From positions 1 to 64,000 of the forward strand of contig PUDQ02000035.1 of NCBI GenBank assembly GCA_002964805.2: 64,000 nucleotides of DNA, in the 5' to 3' direction. Below the pieces are notes generated by a model. That model saw nothing but the letters and a program-made list of their open reading frames with translations, searched no databases and was not told the origin of the DNA. The position numbers and the translations under genes are program-made. Positions 40,260 through 49,281 of this stretch are shown piece after piece. Position 1 is the first letter of the stretch. The number at the start of each line of letters is the position of its first letter. The DNA is from Trametes villosa. Lineage: Eukaryota; Basidiomycota; Agaricomycetes; Polyporales; Polyporaceae.

Positions 40260-40390
40260 AGGTTACCTATAGGTTCCGGGTCCGGGTCCCCCGGGTCCGG
40301 GTCATCCGGGGTCCGGGTCATGCCCGGGTCTGGGTGGGACCCCCTGAACCGGGCAATACCTACAGGTCCGGGTCCGGATAACCCGTAGGT
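40260..40390. repeat. TCCGGGT-rich right end of the large insertion and right duplication copy
   Basis: TCCGGGT occurs five times between 40270 and 40375, mixed with CCCGGGT. CCTATAGGT and CCTACAGGT precede two of the runs. ACCCGTAGGT (40381-40390) is the right partner of 13694-13703. Dense short subterminal repeats are typical of hAT-type termini, where transposase binds; the precise end base is uncertain. Confidence 0.55.
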
Positions 40391-42989
40391 AGATCCGAGG
40401 CCAGCCTTAGGCTGCGGTGTCCTAACCGGAGAGGGTTGAGCAGGAGGAGGTTGAGCCGGTGGTGCCTGAGGAGGCTGCACGACTTGCGAGACACGGCGCG
40501 GGATGCGCGACGGCGTGCCATCACGAGGAGGGAGAGGTGGAGCTCCCACTGGCCCCGCAGCGGGTGGGGGAGGTGCTCCCAACTGGCTCTGCAGCGTCTG
40601 GGGGAGGCACTGGAGCTCCCACTGGCCCGACGAAGACTGGTTCATCGTAGCGTACCGGAGCAGGCCGGCGAGGACGGAGGATGTCATTGTACTTGTTGTT
40701 CCCAGCTGGCTCAGGGCCGAGTTCATTGAGGAATTCAGCAGGGGGGCCGCCGTTCTCGTTGAACTGGACATGTCGGCTGGAGAACACCTGACGTGTGGTG
40801 ACGTCCATGAGCTTGTATGCTTGCTTCCCGTACTCGTACCCAAGGAGGATGCACTTCCTCCCCTTCGGCGCGAATTTGCCCTTCCGCTTGTCTTTGGGGA
40901 TGAGCGCGTAGGCCGGGCAGCCAAATGGATGGAAGAACGTGGGGTCGATCTTGCGCTGCTCGCCGAGGAGGGCCTGGTATGGGGTTCTGCCCTTGAGACC
41001 CTTGGCGGGGCTGCGGCAGATGACGTACGCGGCAGTTTGCATTGCGTCAGCCCAGAAGGACTTGGGCAGGCGGGACTCAATGAGCATGGCGACGGTGAGG
41101 TTGACGAGGGTCTGGTTGACGCGCTCTGCCATACCGTTCTGCTCTGGAGTGTCGGCCGCTGTGGTCTCGTGAAGGACACCCTCCTTGCGCAGTTGCGCCT
41201 CGAATGCCTTGCTTGTGTACTCGCCGCCGTTGTCCGTTCGAAGGAACTGGACGAAGTTGGGAGAGAGAGCGATGTCTCCCACTTCTTCCCGGAGGGCTGC
41301 CTGGACGTCCGCTTTCCACCGGTTGTAGGTGTCCTGAGCTTCACTCTTGTGCTTCATGAAGAGGACCCACAGGAACCGGTTGTACTCGTCGAGGAAGGTG
41401 ATCCAGTAGCGGAAGCCTTGGCGCGAGGCGTCGACCATGCCGCCGACATCCGAGTGTATGTACTGGAGTGGCCGGGTCGCGCGGTTTCCGGTGCGGGGCT
41501 TGAACGGAAGCTTGTGCATCTTCCCCATGGCGCACGGCTCGCAGAACTGGGGCTCGCCCGTGAGGGTGTCGATGCCCTTGAGCTGCCGCTTGGAGACCAT
41601 ATGTTTGAGGCGGTCCATGGAGATGTGCGCGAAGCGGCGATGGAGGACGTTGATGTCCACAGCGAGCATGGCTTGGTCCTTGCGAGGGAGCGGATCGACC
41701 TCGAGGTGGTAAAGCCCACGCTTGGGGGTTGCGTGCATGATGCGCGTGCCGTTGCTGAGACGTACACGGCCGCCGTGCTCCACGAAGAGTACGTTGAGTC
41801 CGCGAGCGCAGAGTCGCTGGACCGAGACGAGGGCAACCGCGAACGAGGGGATGAGGAGGACATTTGAGAGGATGGTTTCGTACTCCTTGCCGTCCACCTT
41901 GCTGAGGAGCGTGATGGACCCCTTTCCAACCGCGTGCACATTTGAGTTGTCGCCAAAGCTGACCCGACGAGGTGTGGCAAACGACTCGTAGCTGCCAGGG
42001 ACGAACCAACTGCGTTCCGGCACCATGTGTGCGGAGGCGCCAGAGTCGACGAGGATGGGGATGGACTTGCGGTTGGTGTCAGACGCGAGGTAGGCCTGAA
42101 TGCGCTTGCGGAGAGACTTCGAGATATGTACATGATGCGCCTGAGCGCTGGTATCTGAGTCTACGCTGGCCGAGTCCGAGTCCGAGTCCTCCACCACCTT
42201 ATGTGCATCCGCCCGCTTCTTCTTCTTCTTGCGCTTCCCGTCTGCGTTGCCCTGCTTGGACTTCAGCACGCGGCACTCGTCTGTGGCGTGCGAGTCGTTG
42301 AAGCCGTGGTGTGAGCAGTGCTTCTTGCCGCTCGGCTTCGGTGTGGAACCGGAGGCCTTGAGGGCAGACTCGGGCGCGGAGGAGGCGGTGCGGGCGACCT
42401 CTGCGTGGATGCGGGCATCGACATCACTGAAGGACAGTGACTGGCCGAGGGGGATGGCACTGAGGATGGTGGTGCGGAAGGTGTCCCATCGCGTGTCCGA
42501 GGGGAGCGAGTTGAGGAGCGCGTAGGCGAGGAACTCGTCGTCCATCGGCTTCTTCAAGCCGGCGAGCTTGCGGTGGTCAGAGAGTAGACGACCAATGTGG
42601 TCGTCGATGCTGCTCGTCCCGTCCCAGCGCGCGTTGACCAGGTTCATCCAGGTGTAGAAGGAGAGGACCGTGGTGTTGGTCTGCTCGTACTCCTTCGTGA
42701 TGGCCTGGAAGAGGTCGCGCGCGGTCGCGCAGTCGGCGAACTTGAGGGCGATGGCGTCCGAGATGTGCTCGACAAGGATGCCGTGCGCCTTCTCAGCCCG
42801 GATGTCCCAGGAGTCCGTGGCGTTGGGGCCGTACGTCGGGGGATAGACTGTAGTAGTCTGAGGAGGGCGGACCTCCTCCCCAGCAACGATACGGCCTGCC
42901 CCCACAGCGCGGAACTTAGCCAAGACGCGGATTTTCCACATCTGGTAGTTGTCGGCGCCAGTGAGCACCAGGGTGGTGTCGTCACCCAT
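40391..42989 (-). CDS. Copia Gag-protease-integrase part
   Basis: ATG 42989. Gag domain (NYQMWKIRVLAKF, about 1-200) with a His-rich knuckle variant (HCSHHGFNDSHATDEC) and a Lys-rich stretch; protease with ILVDSGASAHMV (about 315); integrase finger (VLHRRFAHISMDRL, FCEPCAMGKMHKL) and D-D-E (YIHSDVGG, RTDNGGEY, MAERVNQT), ending with the FHPFGCPAYALIP block. The main frame closes at 40521 in a Pro-rich linker, but an overlapping frame carries the linker on (PPLPPRDGTPSRIPRRVSQ) to the insertion point. At least one indel therefore separates integrase and RT. Together with 11678-13699 it makes a full Copia polyprotein. Confidence 0.9.
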
Positions 42990-43388
42990 GGCTGTGGCCT
43001 AGGCACTGGACAGGCGCTGGGCAGACGCCGGTGGCTGAGGCGCTGGGCAGGCGCTGGTGGCTGAGGCGCTGGGCAGGCGCTGGTGGGTGTTTCCTAATTT
43101 GGGGGTGCGGCACGTCGCACTACCTAATTAGGAAGTGCACCGGTGGCCACTGAGGAGTGGGCAAAGGAGGGGAACCGCGCGCTCAGTGATTATATCACGA
43201 GCGTCAGCGGAGGTCTTCGCAGTGGTATAGACCAAAGCGGATAGGGTGTGGGATGGAAAGGAATGGGAAGGGGGGAGCGCCTACTGAGGAGATAACCCCA
43301 GCAGGTGTGGATTGGGAAGGAGTGGACGTCTTCCTGGTCTTGCAGGAAGGCTGGGCGTCTTGATAGATTCGGGGGCTCTCTGGATCTA
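42990..43388 (-). other. Copia 5' leader
   Basis: Untranslated region between the primer site and Gag. It contains a Gly/Ala-like 26-bp repeated word (GGCTGAGGCGCTGGGCAGGCGCTGG type, 43000-43085, about three copies). No gene. Confidence 0.5.
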
Positions 43389-43407
43389 GAGCACAGGGCT
43401 CATAACC
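43389..43407 (-). promoter_or_regulatory. Copia primer-binding site, half-tRNA initiator-Met type
   Basis: On the - strand GGTTATGAGCCCTGTGCTC directly follows the LTR end CCGACA. It is complementary to the anticodon arm of initiator tRNA-Met (GGGCTCATAACC with CAT anticodon) rather than to a tRNA 3' end, as in Drosophila copia, which is primed by a cleaved tRNA. Confidence 0.7.
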
Positions 43408-43700
43408 TGTCGGAATCTGTAAGGGAGACGCGCTCAGCCGTCTGTAAGAGGAACGACTCGATCTATTATCTGTACCTGTAAGGAAGACGCGCTACATACA
43501 TGTGTGAGCTATCTGAAAGGTACAGTAGACAAATGAATGACATACCTCAGCCGTCTGTAAGAGGAACGACTGAGGAAAGGAAAGAGAGGAGGCCAGCGCG
43601 GTATGCGCTGGCTGGTGGCTGTGCTCAGATTATCTAACAAGTCCTGATATAGTAGGTATCTTATCTACGGCGCTTGTCCATTGCTCAGTGCATTCCAACA
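43408..43700 (-). repeat. Copia LTR (5' LTR in element orientation)
   Basis: 293 bp, one base different by eye from 11401-11693. Confidence 0.93.
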
Positions 43701-43705
43701 TCCCA
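43701..43705. repeat. Target-site duplication of Copia, right copy (TCCCA)
   Basis: Matches 11396-11400. Confidence 0.9.
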
Positions 43706-45677
43706 TGCGTCTGCTATTACCAGCCCTATACCCCAGTCTGACGAGGCGTCCACCCAAACGTCCGGGTCTCGCATGGGCCCCCGCGGCACAAGCGAACGCT
43801 TGATGCTCGGCTGCGCCAGCGTTGCCCGCCACCACTTCAGATCGGTGATCACCGATTTCGGCGGGAATCTCGGAGCGTGCTCGTTCGGGAAGGACACGAC
43901 GAACGTGCACAAGCTCGACAAGAAGGTCCGCCCTCTCACGTAAACGAAAGTGCAGTGAGAGAGCGTACCATTAAGCTTCTGGACCGTCTTGAGGTCGATC
44001 CTCCGTTTCCCCTCTTGCGCGCGCTCGAGGGCGTCCTCGACGCGGAGGAGATACTTGGCGCGCTTTTTCTCCGGCAACGCTACCGTTCGTCCGGGGATGT
44101 CCCACGCGAAGCCCGCGTATTCCCCCGTGTACGCGTGCGGACTCCACTTCACGGCGTGGAACGGCATTCCCAGCCGTTCGCCCAGCGCGAATATGTCTCC
44201 GATGTCGTGCGCGTAGACCCAAGTCCCCGGTCCCCCGCCTATCGGGAAACGGAAGTTGTTCAAGTCGTCCACCCACTTTTTGTTGGGGCCCCAGTTACGT
44301 GCGTCCAGGAGAGCGACGAAAGGATCCATGACGGCGCCACAGAGGCCGCAACCGGTGCCGATTCTGAACGGACAGACGTGGTCGATAAAGAAGATGCCGG
44401 TGCGAGTTTGTATGACGAGGAAGGCTTTGTGTGCTGGGATGATGGGAATGCGTCTAAACGCTGCGTCTACGTCGAGGGTGGCCATCTGTGCCCCCGGCGG
44501 TGCGTTCGCGATCTGTTGGGCGGTTAGCTATATTCAAAACGCGACACGGCGACGGCGCGGTGTGGTGACCGTGGGAAGCGCTCCGATGCTCTATGCTCGT
44601 ACGCTTGCGCGCGCGCGTACAGGCCTACGACCGGTGCTCCTGCGCTACGCGCTCAACCTGTGCACTCCGGCACTAATAAGACCGGGCCCCAAGGCCTATT
44701 CTGTGACGTCTGTCACTTAAGAGACAACCCGCGCAGCGCAGCGCGCTCGCTCACGGTTCGGCGCTTCCCAGTGTCATCACAGACACGCGCTATTCGGTGC
44801 TGCAGCACTAAATTGAAGGACTCACAATCTCGGCGACCTCCGCGGCCGTGCCCCACTCCGTCGGGTAGTCATCGGAATCGACCATGTCGTTTACCGAGAC
44901 CCCGTGTCCGTCTGGGAACGAACAGTTTTGTATCAGGCGCCATTTCCCGGCCGACCCTGCCTTTTCCACCACCGATAGCGGCGACGACCTGAAAGGTGTG
45001 CCTAGGAGTCTCTCAACGTCCTCCTTCGCGTATGGGCCCGTCATGTGCCCCGCCTTGACCTGTTCCTCCACGTAGCTCTCCACGAAGTCCATGTGCTCCA
45101 ACGCGCCTTTGTGGTTTTCTGGTGTGAATGTTTCCGTGAGTGGTTCCATATCTCCAATCGGGAAGCCGTAGCGCAGCCTCGCCGGCAACGCGCTGTAGTC
45201 CTCCCACAGACCCCATGCCCGCAACTCCGCCTCCCACGCGTCCGCGCGGTACGTCGTGATGACGCGATCTCTAATGCTCCAAGCATTGCTTACTACCGGC
45301 GTGATGACCGGAGGACCCGCAGAAGGAGCAGGCGTGTGTGGTCGAGTCTTTGGGGCAGTGGAAGTACTTGCACCTTCCTCCGGTGTTCCACGAGGTGCAG
45401 ATCTCGGCTCCTCCGTTGACTGCGAAGAGCTTTCGGTTGGCCGCGATGACGAAGGCTGGTCGATCGTTGACTTGCTTGGTGCGTGTGCAGCTATCGGCGC
45501 GATGCCCGCTCCCGGCGCAGACGAGGCAGAGAGGCGCGGCGGACGTGTGCGACCTGCCCCCTTGAAAGGGACCGCCGCCTCGGTTGTTGCGCTGCTGGTA
45601 GCCGTTGTCGTGCTGCTGATAGCCGTTGTCGCGGTTGGCGTCGCGATCGTTCTTGGCGTGGCGCTCGTTACGATCAT
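43701..45677 (-). CDS. DIRS-like pol, 5' part: reverse transcriptase and start of RNase H
   Basis: Reads on the - strand. The frame opens at 45677 and overlaps Gag by about 400 bases; the recognisable RT starts about 45300 (RVITTYRADAWEAELRAWG). Blocks: FRSSPLSVVEKAGSAGKWRLIQNCSFPDG, then a 313-bp GTGAGT...CAACAG interruption (44825-44513), then ATLDVDAAFRRIP (catalytic D), RIGTGCGLCG, WVDDLNNFRF (the VDD box) and a thumb-like part, then DPDVWVDASSDWGIGLVIA, the first RNase H strand. The exon join is in frame (AEI/IANAPPG). Copia interrupts at 43700. Pol is in the +1 frame relative to Gag, so frameshifting, splicing or reinitiation is needed. Confidence 0.85.
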
Positions 45678-46719
45678 TCTTGTTGTACGGCTGGAAGCGT
45701 GGCTGGTTGCCCTGCGGGGCTGGCCTCTCGGCCTGGACGTCGTCGCGGATCTGGGAGAACTCCTCGAGATAGGCTGGGCCGCCGACGTGGAAAGGGGAGC
45801 ACCGTCTTCCCCAGAAATAGCGGTGTCGGATCGCGATGTCGAACCTCAAGATCGCTGCGTAGCGAACCGAGAAGTTGGACTGGCCCTGAAGGTACTCGAA
45901 GTGCTTGCGGAAGCGTTCTACGCCCGCCGGGGCCACTATGCCGGGTAGAGCCTTCAGGAAGTTCGCCCACGCGTCCTTCCATTCCTCCGAGGTAAGCTCC
46001 GTCTCCCTGCCCCATCCGATGTTCGGGTCCACCACCGTGACCTTCGCGTTCTTCGCGTCGGTCTGCTGCTTGCATACGAGCAACGCCGGGTTGCCCAGGA
46101 CGGCTTCCATCGCGTAGTTCGTGCAGAGAGTCAAGGGGAGATGGAACCCTAACTTCACGAGCGTGATCAGACGGCAGTCGAGTTGACGGTTTCCACTCGC
46201 CAGGTCATCGGGGATCTCAGGTCCCTCCTCCAAGAGGTCTGAATCAGAGTCCTTCCCGGACCCTTTTCCCTTCTCCTCCGCCGCCCCGCCGTTCCCGCAC
46301 AACATCCTCAAGGTCTCCAGCGCCCTCTCCCTCTCCGGGCCTTCGGCTTGCATTGCCAACTGGAAGGCCTTCATCTTCTCTACCTCCGCGTTCGTCTGGA
46401 CCCTAGGCACCTGCGCCGGTGGTACCGAAGGTCTGCCGCTAGAGTTCGTGCTCAGAGTGTTCGACTGGGTCTCCTCCTGCAACAGCGCGAGCTCCAGCAT
46501 CTCTTCATCCTCCTCGACGTCCTCCTCTCCAGCTTCTCTTCTACCAGCGCAATCCTGGTTCCTGATTGTGCGTGCCTCGTTCTCGGCCACGCGACCCTCG
46601 GTGGTAGATAGATCTGGCTCGGTAGAGTTTGACGCCGGCCCATTCGGGTGACTATATGCGCTTTGTTCTGGCCGGAAAATGCTTCCCGGCCTTCCGTTGT
46701 TGTTGCCTGAGGCGCTCAT
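45271..46719 (-). CDS. DIRS-like Gag, 482 aa
   Basis: ATG 46719. A Ser/Asn/Pro-rich start with an acidic Glu block (EEDVEEDEEMLELALLQEE), a helical capsid-like middle (VEKMKAFQLAMQAEG; LTSEEWKDAWANFLKALPG), a basic Asn/Arg/Asp/Gln-rich linker, a canonical zinc knuckle (CLVCAGSGHRADSC, C-x2-C-x4-H-x4-C) and a CCCH-like segment ending CSFCGSSGHHAGSKQC. This is the usual Gag of fungal DIRS-like elements. Stop at 45271, inside the overlapping pol frame. Confidence 0.85.
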   Translation of the reverse strand: MSASGNNNGRPGSIFRPEQSAYSHPNGPASNSTEPDLSTTEGRVAENEARTIRNQDCAGRREAGEEDVEEDEEMLELALLQEETQSNTLSTNSSGRPSVPPAQVPRVQTNAEVEKMKAFQLAMQAEGPERERALETLRMLCGNGGAAEEKGKGSGKDSDSDLLEEGPEIPDDLASGNRQLDCRLITLVKLGFHLPLTLCTNYAMEAVLGNPALLVCKQQTDAKNAKVTVVDPNIGWGRETELTSEEWKDAWANFLKALPGIVAPAGVERFRKHFEYLQGQSNFSVRYAAILRFDIAIRHRYFWGRRCSPFHVGGPAYLEEFSQIRDDVQAERPAPQGNQPRFQPYNKNDRNERHAKNDRDANRDNGYQQHDNGYQQRNNRGGGPFQGGRSHTSAAPLCLVCAGSGHRADSCTRTKQVNDRPAFVIAANRKLFAVNGGAEICTSWNTGGRCKYFHCPKDSTTHACSFCGSSGHHAGSKQCLEH

Positions 46720-46911
46720 GACAAAGCTAGAGATAAATAGGCACCTAGTGCTATTTTACAGCAAAAGACGAAGCGTGCACGGAGGGCAGCGAGCGGGAAG
46801 AGAGCGAAGCACGCAGGCACCCAGCGCCAGATTCGCTCTCTTCCTGATTCGTTCGCCCGCTTAGTAAGCACGCGTTAGTCCCCTCGCTCGTGCCTCGCTC
46901 AGGTCCTAACA
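46720..46911. other. 5' end of the DIRS-like element
   Basis: Leader between the HET-gene repeats and Gag. Terminal repeats not resolved. No gene. Confidence 0.4.
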
Positions 46912-49281
46912 TCACGTGTCCTCCTCCTCCGGGGCGTCCTCCTCCTCCAGGGTCACGGTGTCCTCCTCCTCCGGGGCGTCCTTCTCCTCCGGGGCGTCCT
47001 TCTCCTCCGGGGCGTTGCGCTCGTCCCGGAGCATTGAATATATCATCCAAACGCCCTCCGACGGCTCGATAAATGGAAAGACTTTACGCATTGAAAGATC
47101 CGATATCCTCGAATAGTCCCATCCGGGGTCAATCGTGGCGGGGCCGTCCTCCTGTGTGTCCGTGTCGTCGGTATTATCCAGATTGCTTTGGGCTTTGGGA
47201 ACTTCAACGTGACTAAACTCTGCACTGATCTCAACAGAAATCTCCATTTTCACTGACGAGCCGCCAACACAGGGTAGACGGTTTTCAAGGGTGACTCGCA
47301 AGACTCGATGATGTTGTGGATCTGCTGAATCGGAAGGGATGAGAAAGTTGGCACAGGCAAGCCTCCCGAGAGCACCCCGGGCCGGGTCCGGGTCCACCTT
47401 CACGACATCCTTGTGAGGTAGAAGGGGGTCGAGGGCGCAACGTAAACGAAACTCGACCACGGTGCCAGCGCGAGTGCCCAGTCTGAGTAGATAAACCGGC
47501 GACGTGTACCACTGTTTCGCAGATATGTTTATCTGAATGGACCGGTACACGGACATGAGGCGGTCTGGAAGAGCCAGGGTGATCTCAATGGAGTACACCT
47601 GCATGTCTTGTACAAACCGCGGAGGAGACGCCGTGCAGTCCAGCTGGCCTAGGTATCTGATGCTGCGAGCTGTGAGCTTGGGGACACCATCTTCGGGCGG
47701 GACGCAGGTAGTTTGGAAACTTGATAGCAGAGGGAGGTACGCTTCCTGATCACTGCGCCTGGGTAACGGGGGATCCGAGAAGCGACGCAAGACGGAGACC
47801 TCGGCTACCTCCGGCTTGGTGCGCTCCAAGAGCTTCGTGAGCGCCTCCGGAGTCAAGCGAACGGTGTGGAAGGGCGGGCGTCCAAATTGGCACTTGCAAG
47901 GGTGATAAGAGACGTGGCTGCCGACGGGGAGTCCGCGCCCACGCCCCACGGCAGAGGTCGACGGGTGGAGAGGGAGCGCCATGAGCCTTCCCTCGGCGTC
48001 TTCGCATTGTAGCAGAGCAAGTCTGTCTGGCCCGCCGCGCCGCCTACAGTCTTCGCACAGTCTGGAAGCCTTCCCCTGTCTCCCTAGCTGTCGGATTCGG
48101 AAGGAGCGAAATAGCTTCGGCACATTGAGGCATAGGAGCTGCAAGCGGACACCCTGGGGCGTGAATACGCAGTGCAAAGGCGGCACGTCCTTGATCCCTG
48201 TGAGGTTGAGCAGCGACGAGAACTCTGCGGGTGCTAATGGCCTTGTAGCGGAAGTGGTGTGAGGGTCGAATGCAGCGGGGCTGGACGCCAGTAGAGCCGG
48301 AGAATATGACGATGGGGCATTTGACGCCAGCTTTCGAGGGCACCATCTAAGCTTACGATCCAAAGAGCATTCATTCCCCCAGGCGAAAACACTTTGATCC
48401 GGGACGAGCCTGATAACTTCCTCCTGGAGACGGAGGAACGCGTTCTCGCCCTCGCCGTAGATGGGGGACATGTGGACGTCGAAGAGACCCAGCAAGCAGT
48501 ATGCCCGGTCCTCGATCCGCGTCGTCTGCCGGTCCGCGGCCCACGACATCCTCTGTGAGACGCTAGCCGAGTCGATGGGATTCAGGCCGGTGAGGATGTT
48601 GACGTCGATCCGGGTTCTGCGAGCTAGCACGTCCACAAGCCCCAGCTTAGTCCCGATGAACCTCCAGGCCTTCGTCAGGAACTCGATGCGCTCCGGTGCG
48701 AGAAGTTCCTGCAGCGTCCACCCGCGCCCGTGCCATTTGCTTCGCCGGAAGCGAGAACGCTTTCGGCGTGGGTCATCTCCATCGGGGACGTCCGCGAGGT
48801 AGACGTAACACATGTACGAGAGCCGATACAGCTCGTACATCGAGTTGATCGCCTCCGCTTGCTCCGCGCTATCCTCCTTGTTGATGCAGCATGTGTCGAT
48901 CCAGATGAGATCTAAACCGGCCTCGCGCGCGACCCTGCAGACGCTCTTGATCTTGTCTGAGAGACGAGAGTTGGGCCCAAAGATCTCACCAACTCCATCC
49001 GCAATGGACGTGTTTAGGTTGTACCCGAGTGAGGAGGCGTCAGAGAATATGGTGTTGACATCGTGAGGAAAGGGCGTGTCCGATGTGTCGAAAGGGTACA
49101 ATCCACGAAGCTTCTCCCGCGGTGCTTTCAAATCCTCTTGTATCTTCCGGACGTCGTGGAACGTTTGCTCGCCGCCCTCCTCGGCCGGCCTCCAGACGTG
49201 CGACAGGATGGCGTACCGGACCTCCCCCGGATCGATGTGCCATTCGAACTCGCCTGTCGAGGTGTTCAAGAATCGCGGCAT
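46912..49281 (-). CDS. HET-domain (heterokaryon incompatibility) protein, 5' part of gene
   Basis: HET proteins trigger cell death on recognition of non-self or act in NLR-like immunity. The start is taken as ATG 49281 (MPRFLNTSTGEFEW), because family members begin close to YAILSHVW; the frame is open to 49350, and CTAG just before the ATG could be an acceptor. HET blocks: YAILSHVW, GLDLIWIDTCCINKEDSAEQAEAINSMYELYR, WHGRGWTLQELLAP, GLFDVHMSPIYGEGENAFLRLQEE. A long C-terminal region of unknown fold contains CEDCRRRGGPDRLALLQC. It ends in acidic repeats APEEKDAPEEKDAPEEED. The TGA at 46912 appears to lie at or beyond the DIRS insertion point; the acidic repeats continue at 9218 on the other side, so the natural C-terminus is lost. 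Confidence 0.85.
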   Translation of the reverse strand: MPRFLNTSTGEFEWHIDPGEVRYAILSHVWRPAEEGGEQTFHDVRKIQEDLKAPREKLRGLYPFDTSDTPFPHDVNTIFSDASSLGYNLNTSIADGVGEIFGPNSRLSDKIKSVCRVAREAGLDLIWIDTCCINKEDSAEQAEAINSMYELYRLSYMCYVYLADVPDGDDPRRKRSRFRRSKWHGRGWTLQELLAPERIEFLTKAWRFIGTKLGLVDVLARRTRIDVNILTGLNPIDSASVSQRMSWAADRQTTRIEDRAYCLLGLFDVHMSPIYGEGENAFLRLQEEVIRLVPDQSVFAWGNECSLDRKLRWCPRKLASNAPSSYSPALLASSPAAFDPHTTSATRPLAPAEFSSLLNLTGIKDVPPLHCVFTPQGVRLQLLCLNVPKLFRSFRIRQLGRQGKASRLCEDCRRRGGPDRLALLQCEDAEGRLMALPLHPSTSAVGRGRGLPVGSHVSYHPCKCQFGRPPFHTVRLTPEALTKLLERTKPEVAEVSVLRRFSDPPLPRRSDQEAYLPLLSSFQTTCVPPEDGVPKLTARSIRYLGQLDCTASPPRFVQDMQVYSIEITLALPDRLMSVYRSIQINISAKQWYTSPVYLLRLGTRAGTVVEFRLRCALDPLLPHKDVVKVDPDPARGALGRLACANFLIPSDSADPQHHRVLRVTLENRLPCVGGSSVKMEISVEISAEFSHVEVPKAQSNLDNTDDTDTQEDGPATIDPGWDYSRISDLSMRKVFPFIEPSEGVWMIYSMLRDERNAPEEKDAPEEKDAPEEEDTVTLEEEDAPEEEDT

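Larger units (their letters stand above)
13704..40380. mobile_element. Large multi-gene DNA insertion, candidate hAT/KDZ-associated transposon
   Basis: Lies between the two halves of Copia pol; about 16.5 kb once Gypsy is removed. It holds six genes with their own introns and TATA boxes: an acidic unknown (-), hAT transposase (+), two cysteine-cluster genes (+), a small gene broken by Gypsy (+) and a CxC5/CxC6 gene (-). Both ends are packed with CCGGGT words: TCCGGGT five times in 40270-40375, related words in 13702-13800. Clear terminal inverted repeats were not found. Sharing of a promoter block by two genes at opposite ends supports a single unit. Alternative: several elements inserted one after another at one place. 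Confidence 0.6.
11401..43700 (-). mobile_element. Copia (Ty1-type) LTR retrotransposon, interrupted by the large DNA insertion
   Basis: LTRs of 293 bp at 11401-11693 and 43408-43700 differ by one base by eye (GTAAGGGAG against GTAAGGAAG). On the - strand they begin TGTTGG and end CCGACA. The coding order Gag, protease, integrase (42989-40521), then RT and RNase H (13699-11678) is Copia order. The large insertion sits between integrase and RT. Without it the element is about 5.6 kb, normal for Copia. A primer site and purine tract are visible, and the TSD is TCCCA. Nearly identical LTRs imply a young insertion, so everything inside it is younger still. Confidence 0.93.
9219..46914 (-). mobile_element. 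DIRS-like tyrosine-recombinase retroelement, interrupted by Copia
   Basis: On the - strand the order is Gag (46719-45271), RT and start of RNase H (to 43701), a Copia insertion (43700-11401), rest of RNase H (11400-11008), then tyrosine recombinase (11015-9651). Removing Copia and one TCCCA copy restores the pol frame across the junction. The element is then about 5.4 kb, normal for DIRS elements, which use a tyrosine recombinase instead of a DDE integrase. Edges are placed where HET-gene acidic repeats start on each side (about 9214-9220 and 46912-46915). I could not resolve the terminal repeats, and this class makes no target duplication. Confidence 0.75.

Noticed and set aside
13977..40380. 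TET/JBP dioxygenase gene expected with KDZ elements
   Set aside because: No HxD...H dioxygenase pattern was seen in any frame of the insertion.
40503..41867. 454-codon ORF on the + strand
   Set aside because: Antisense shadow of Copia protease-integrase.
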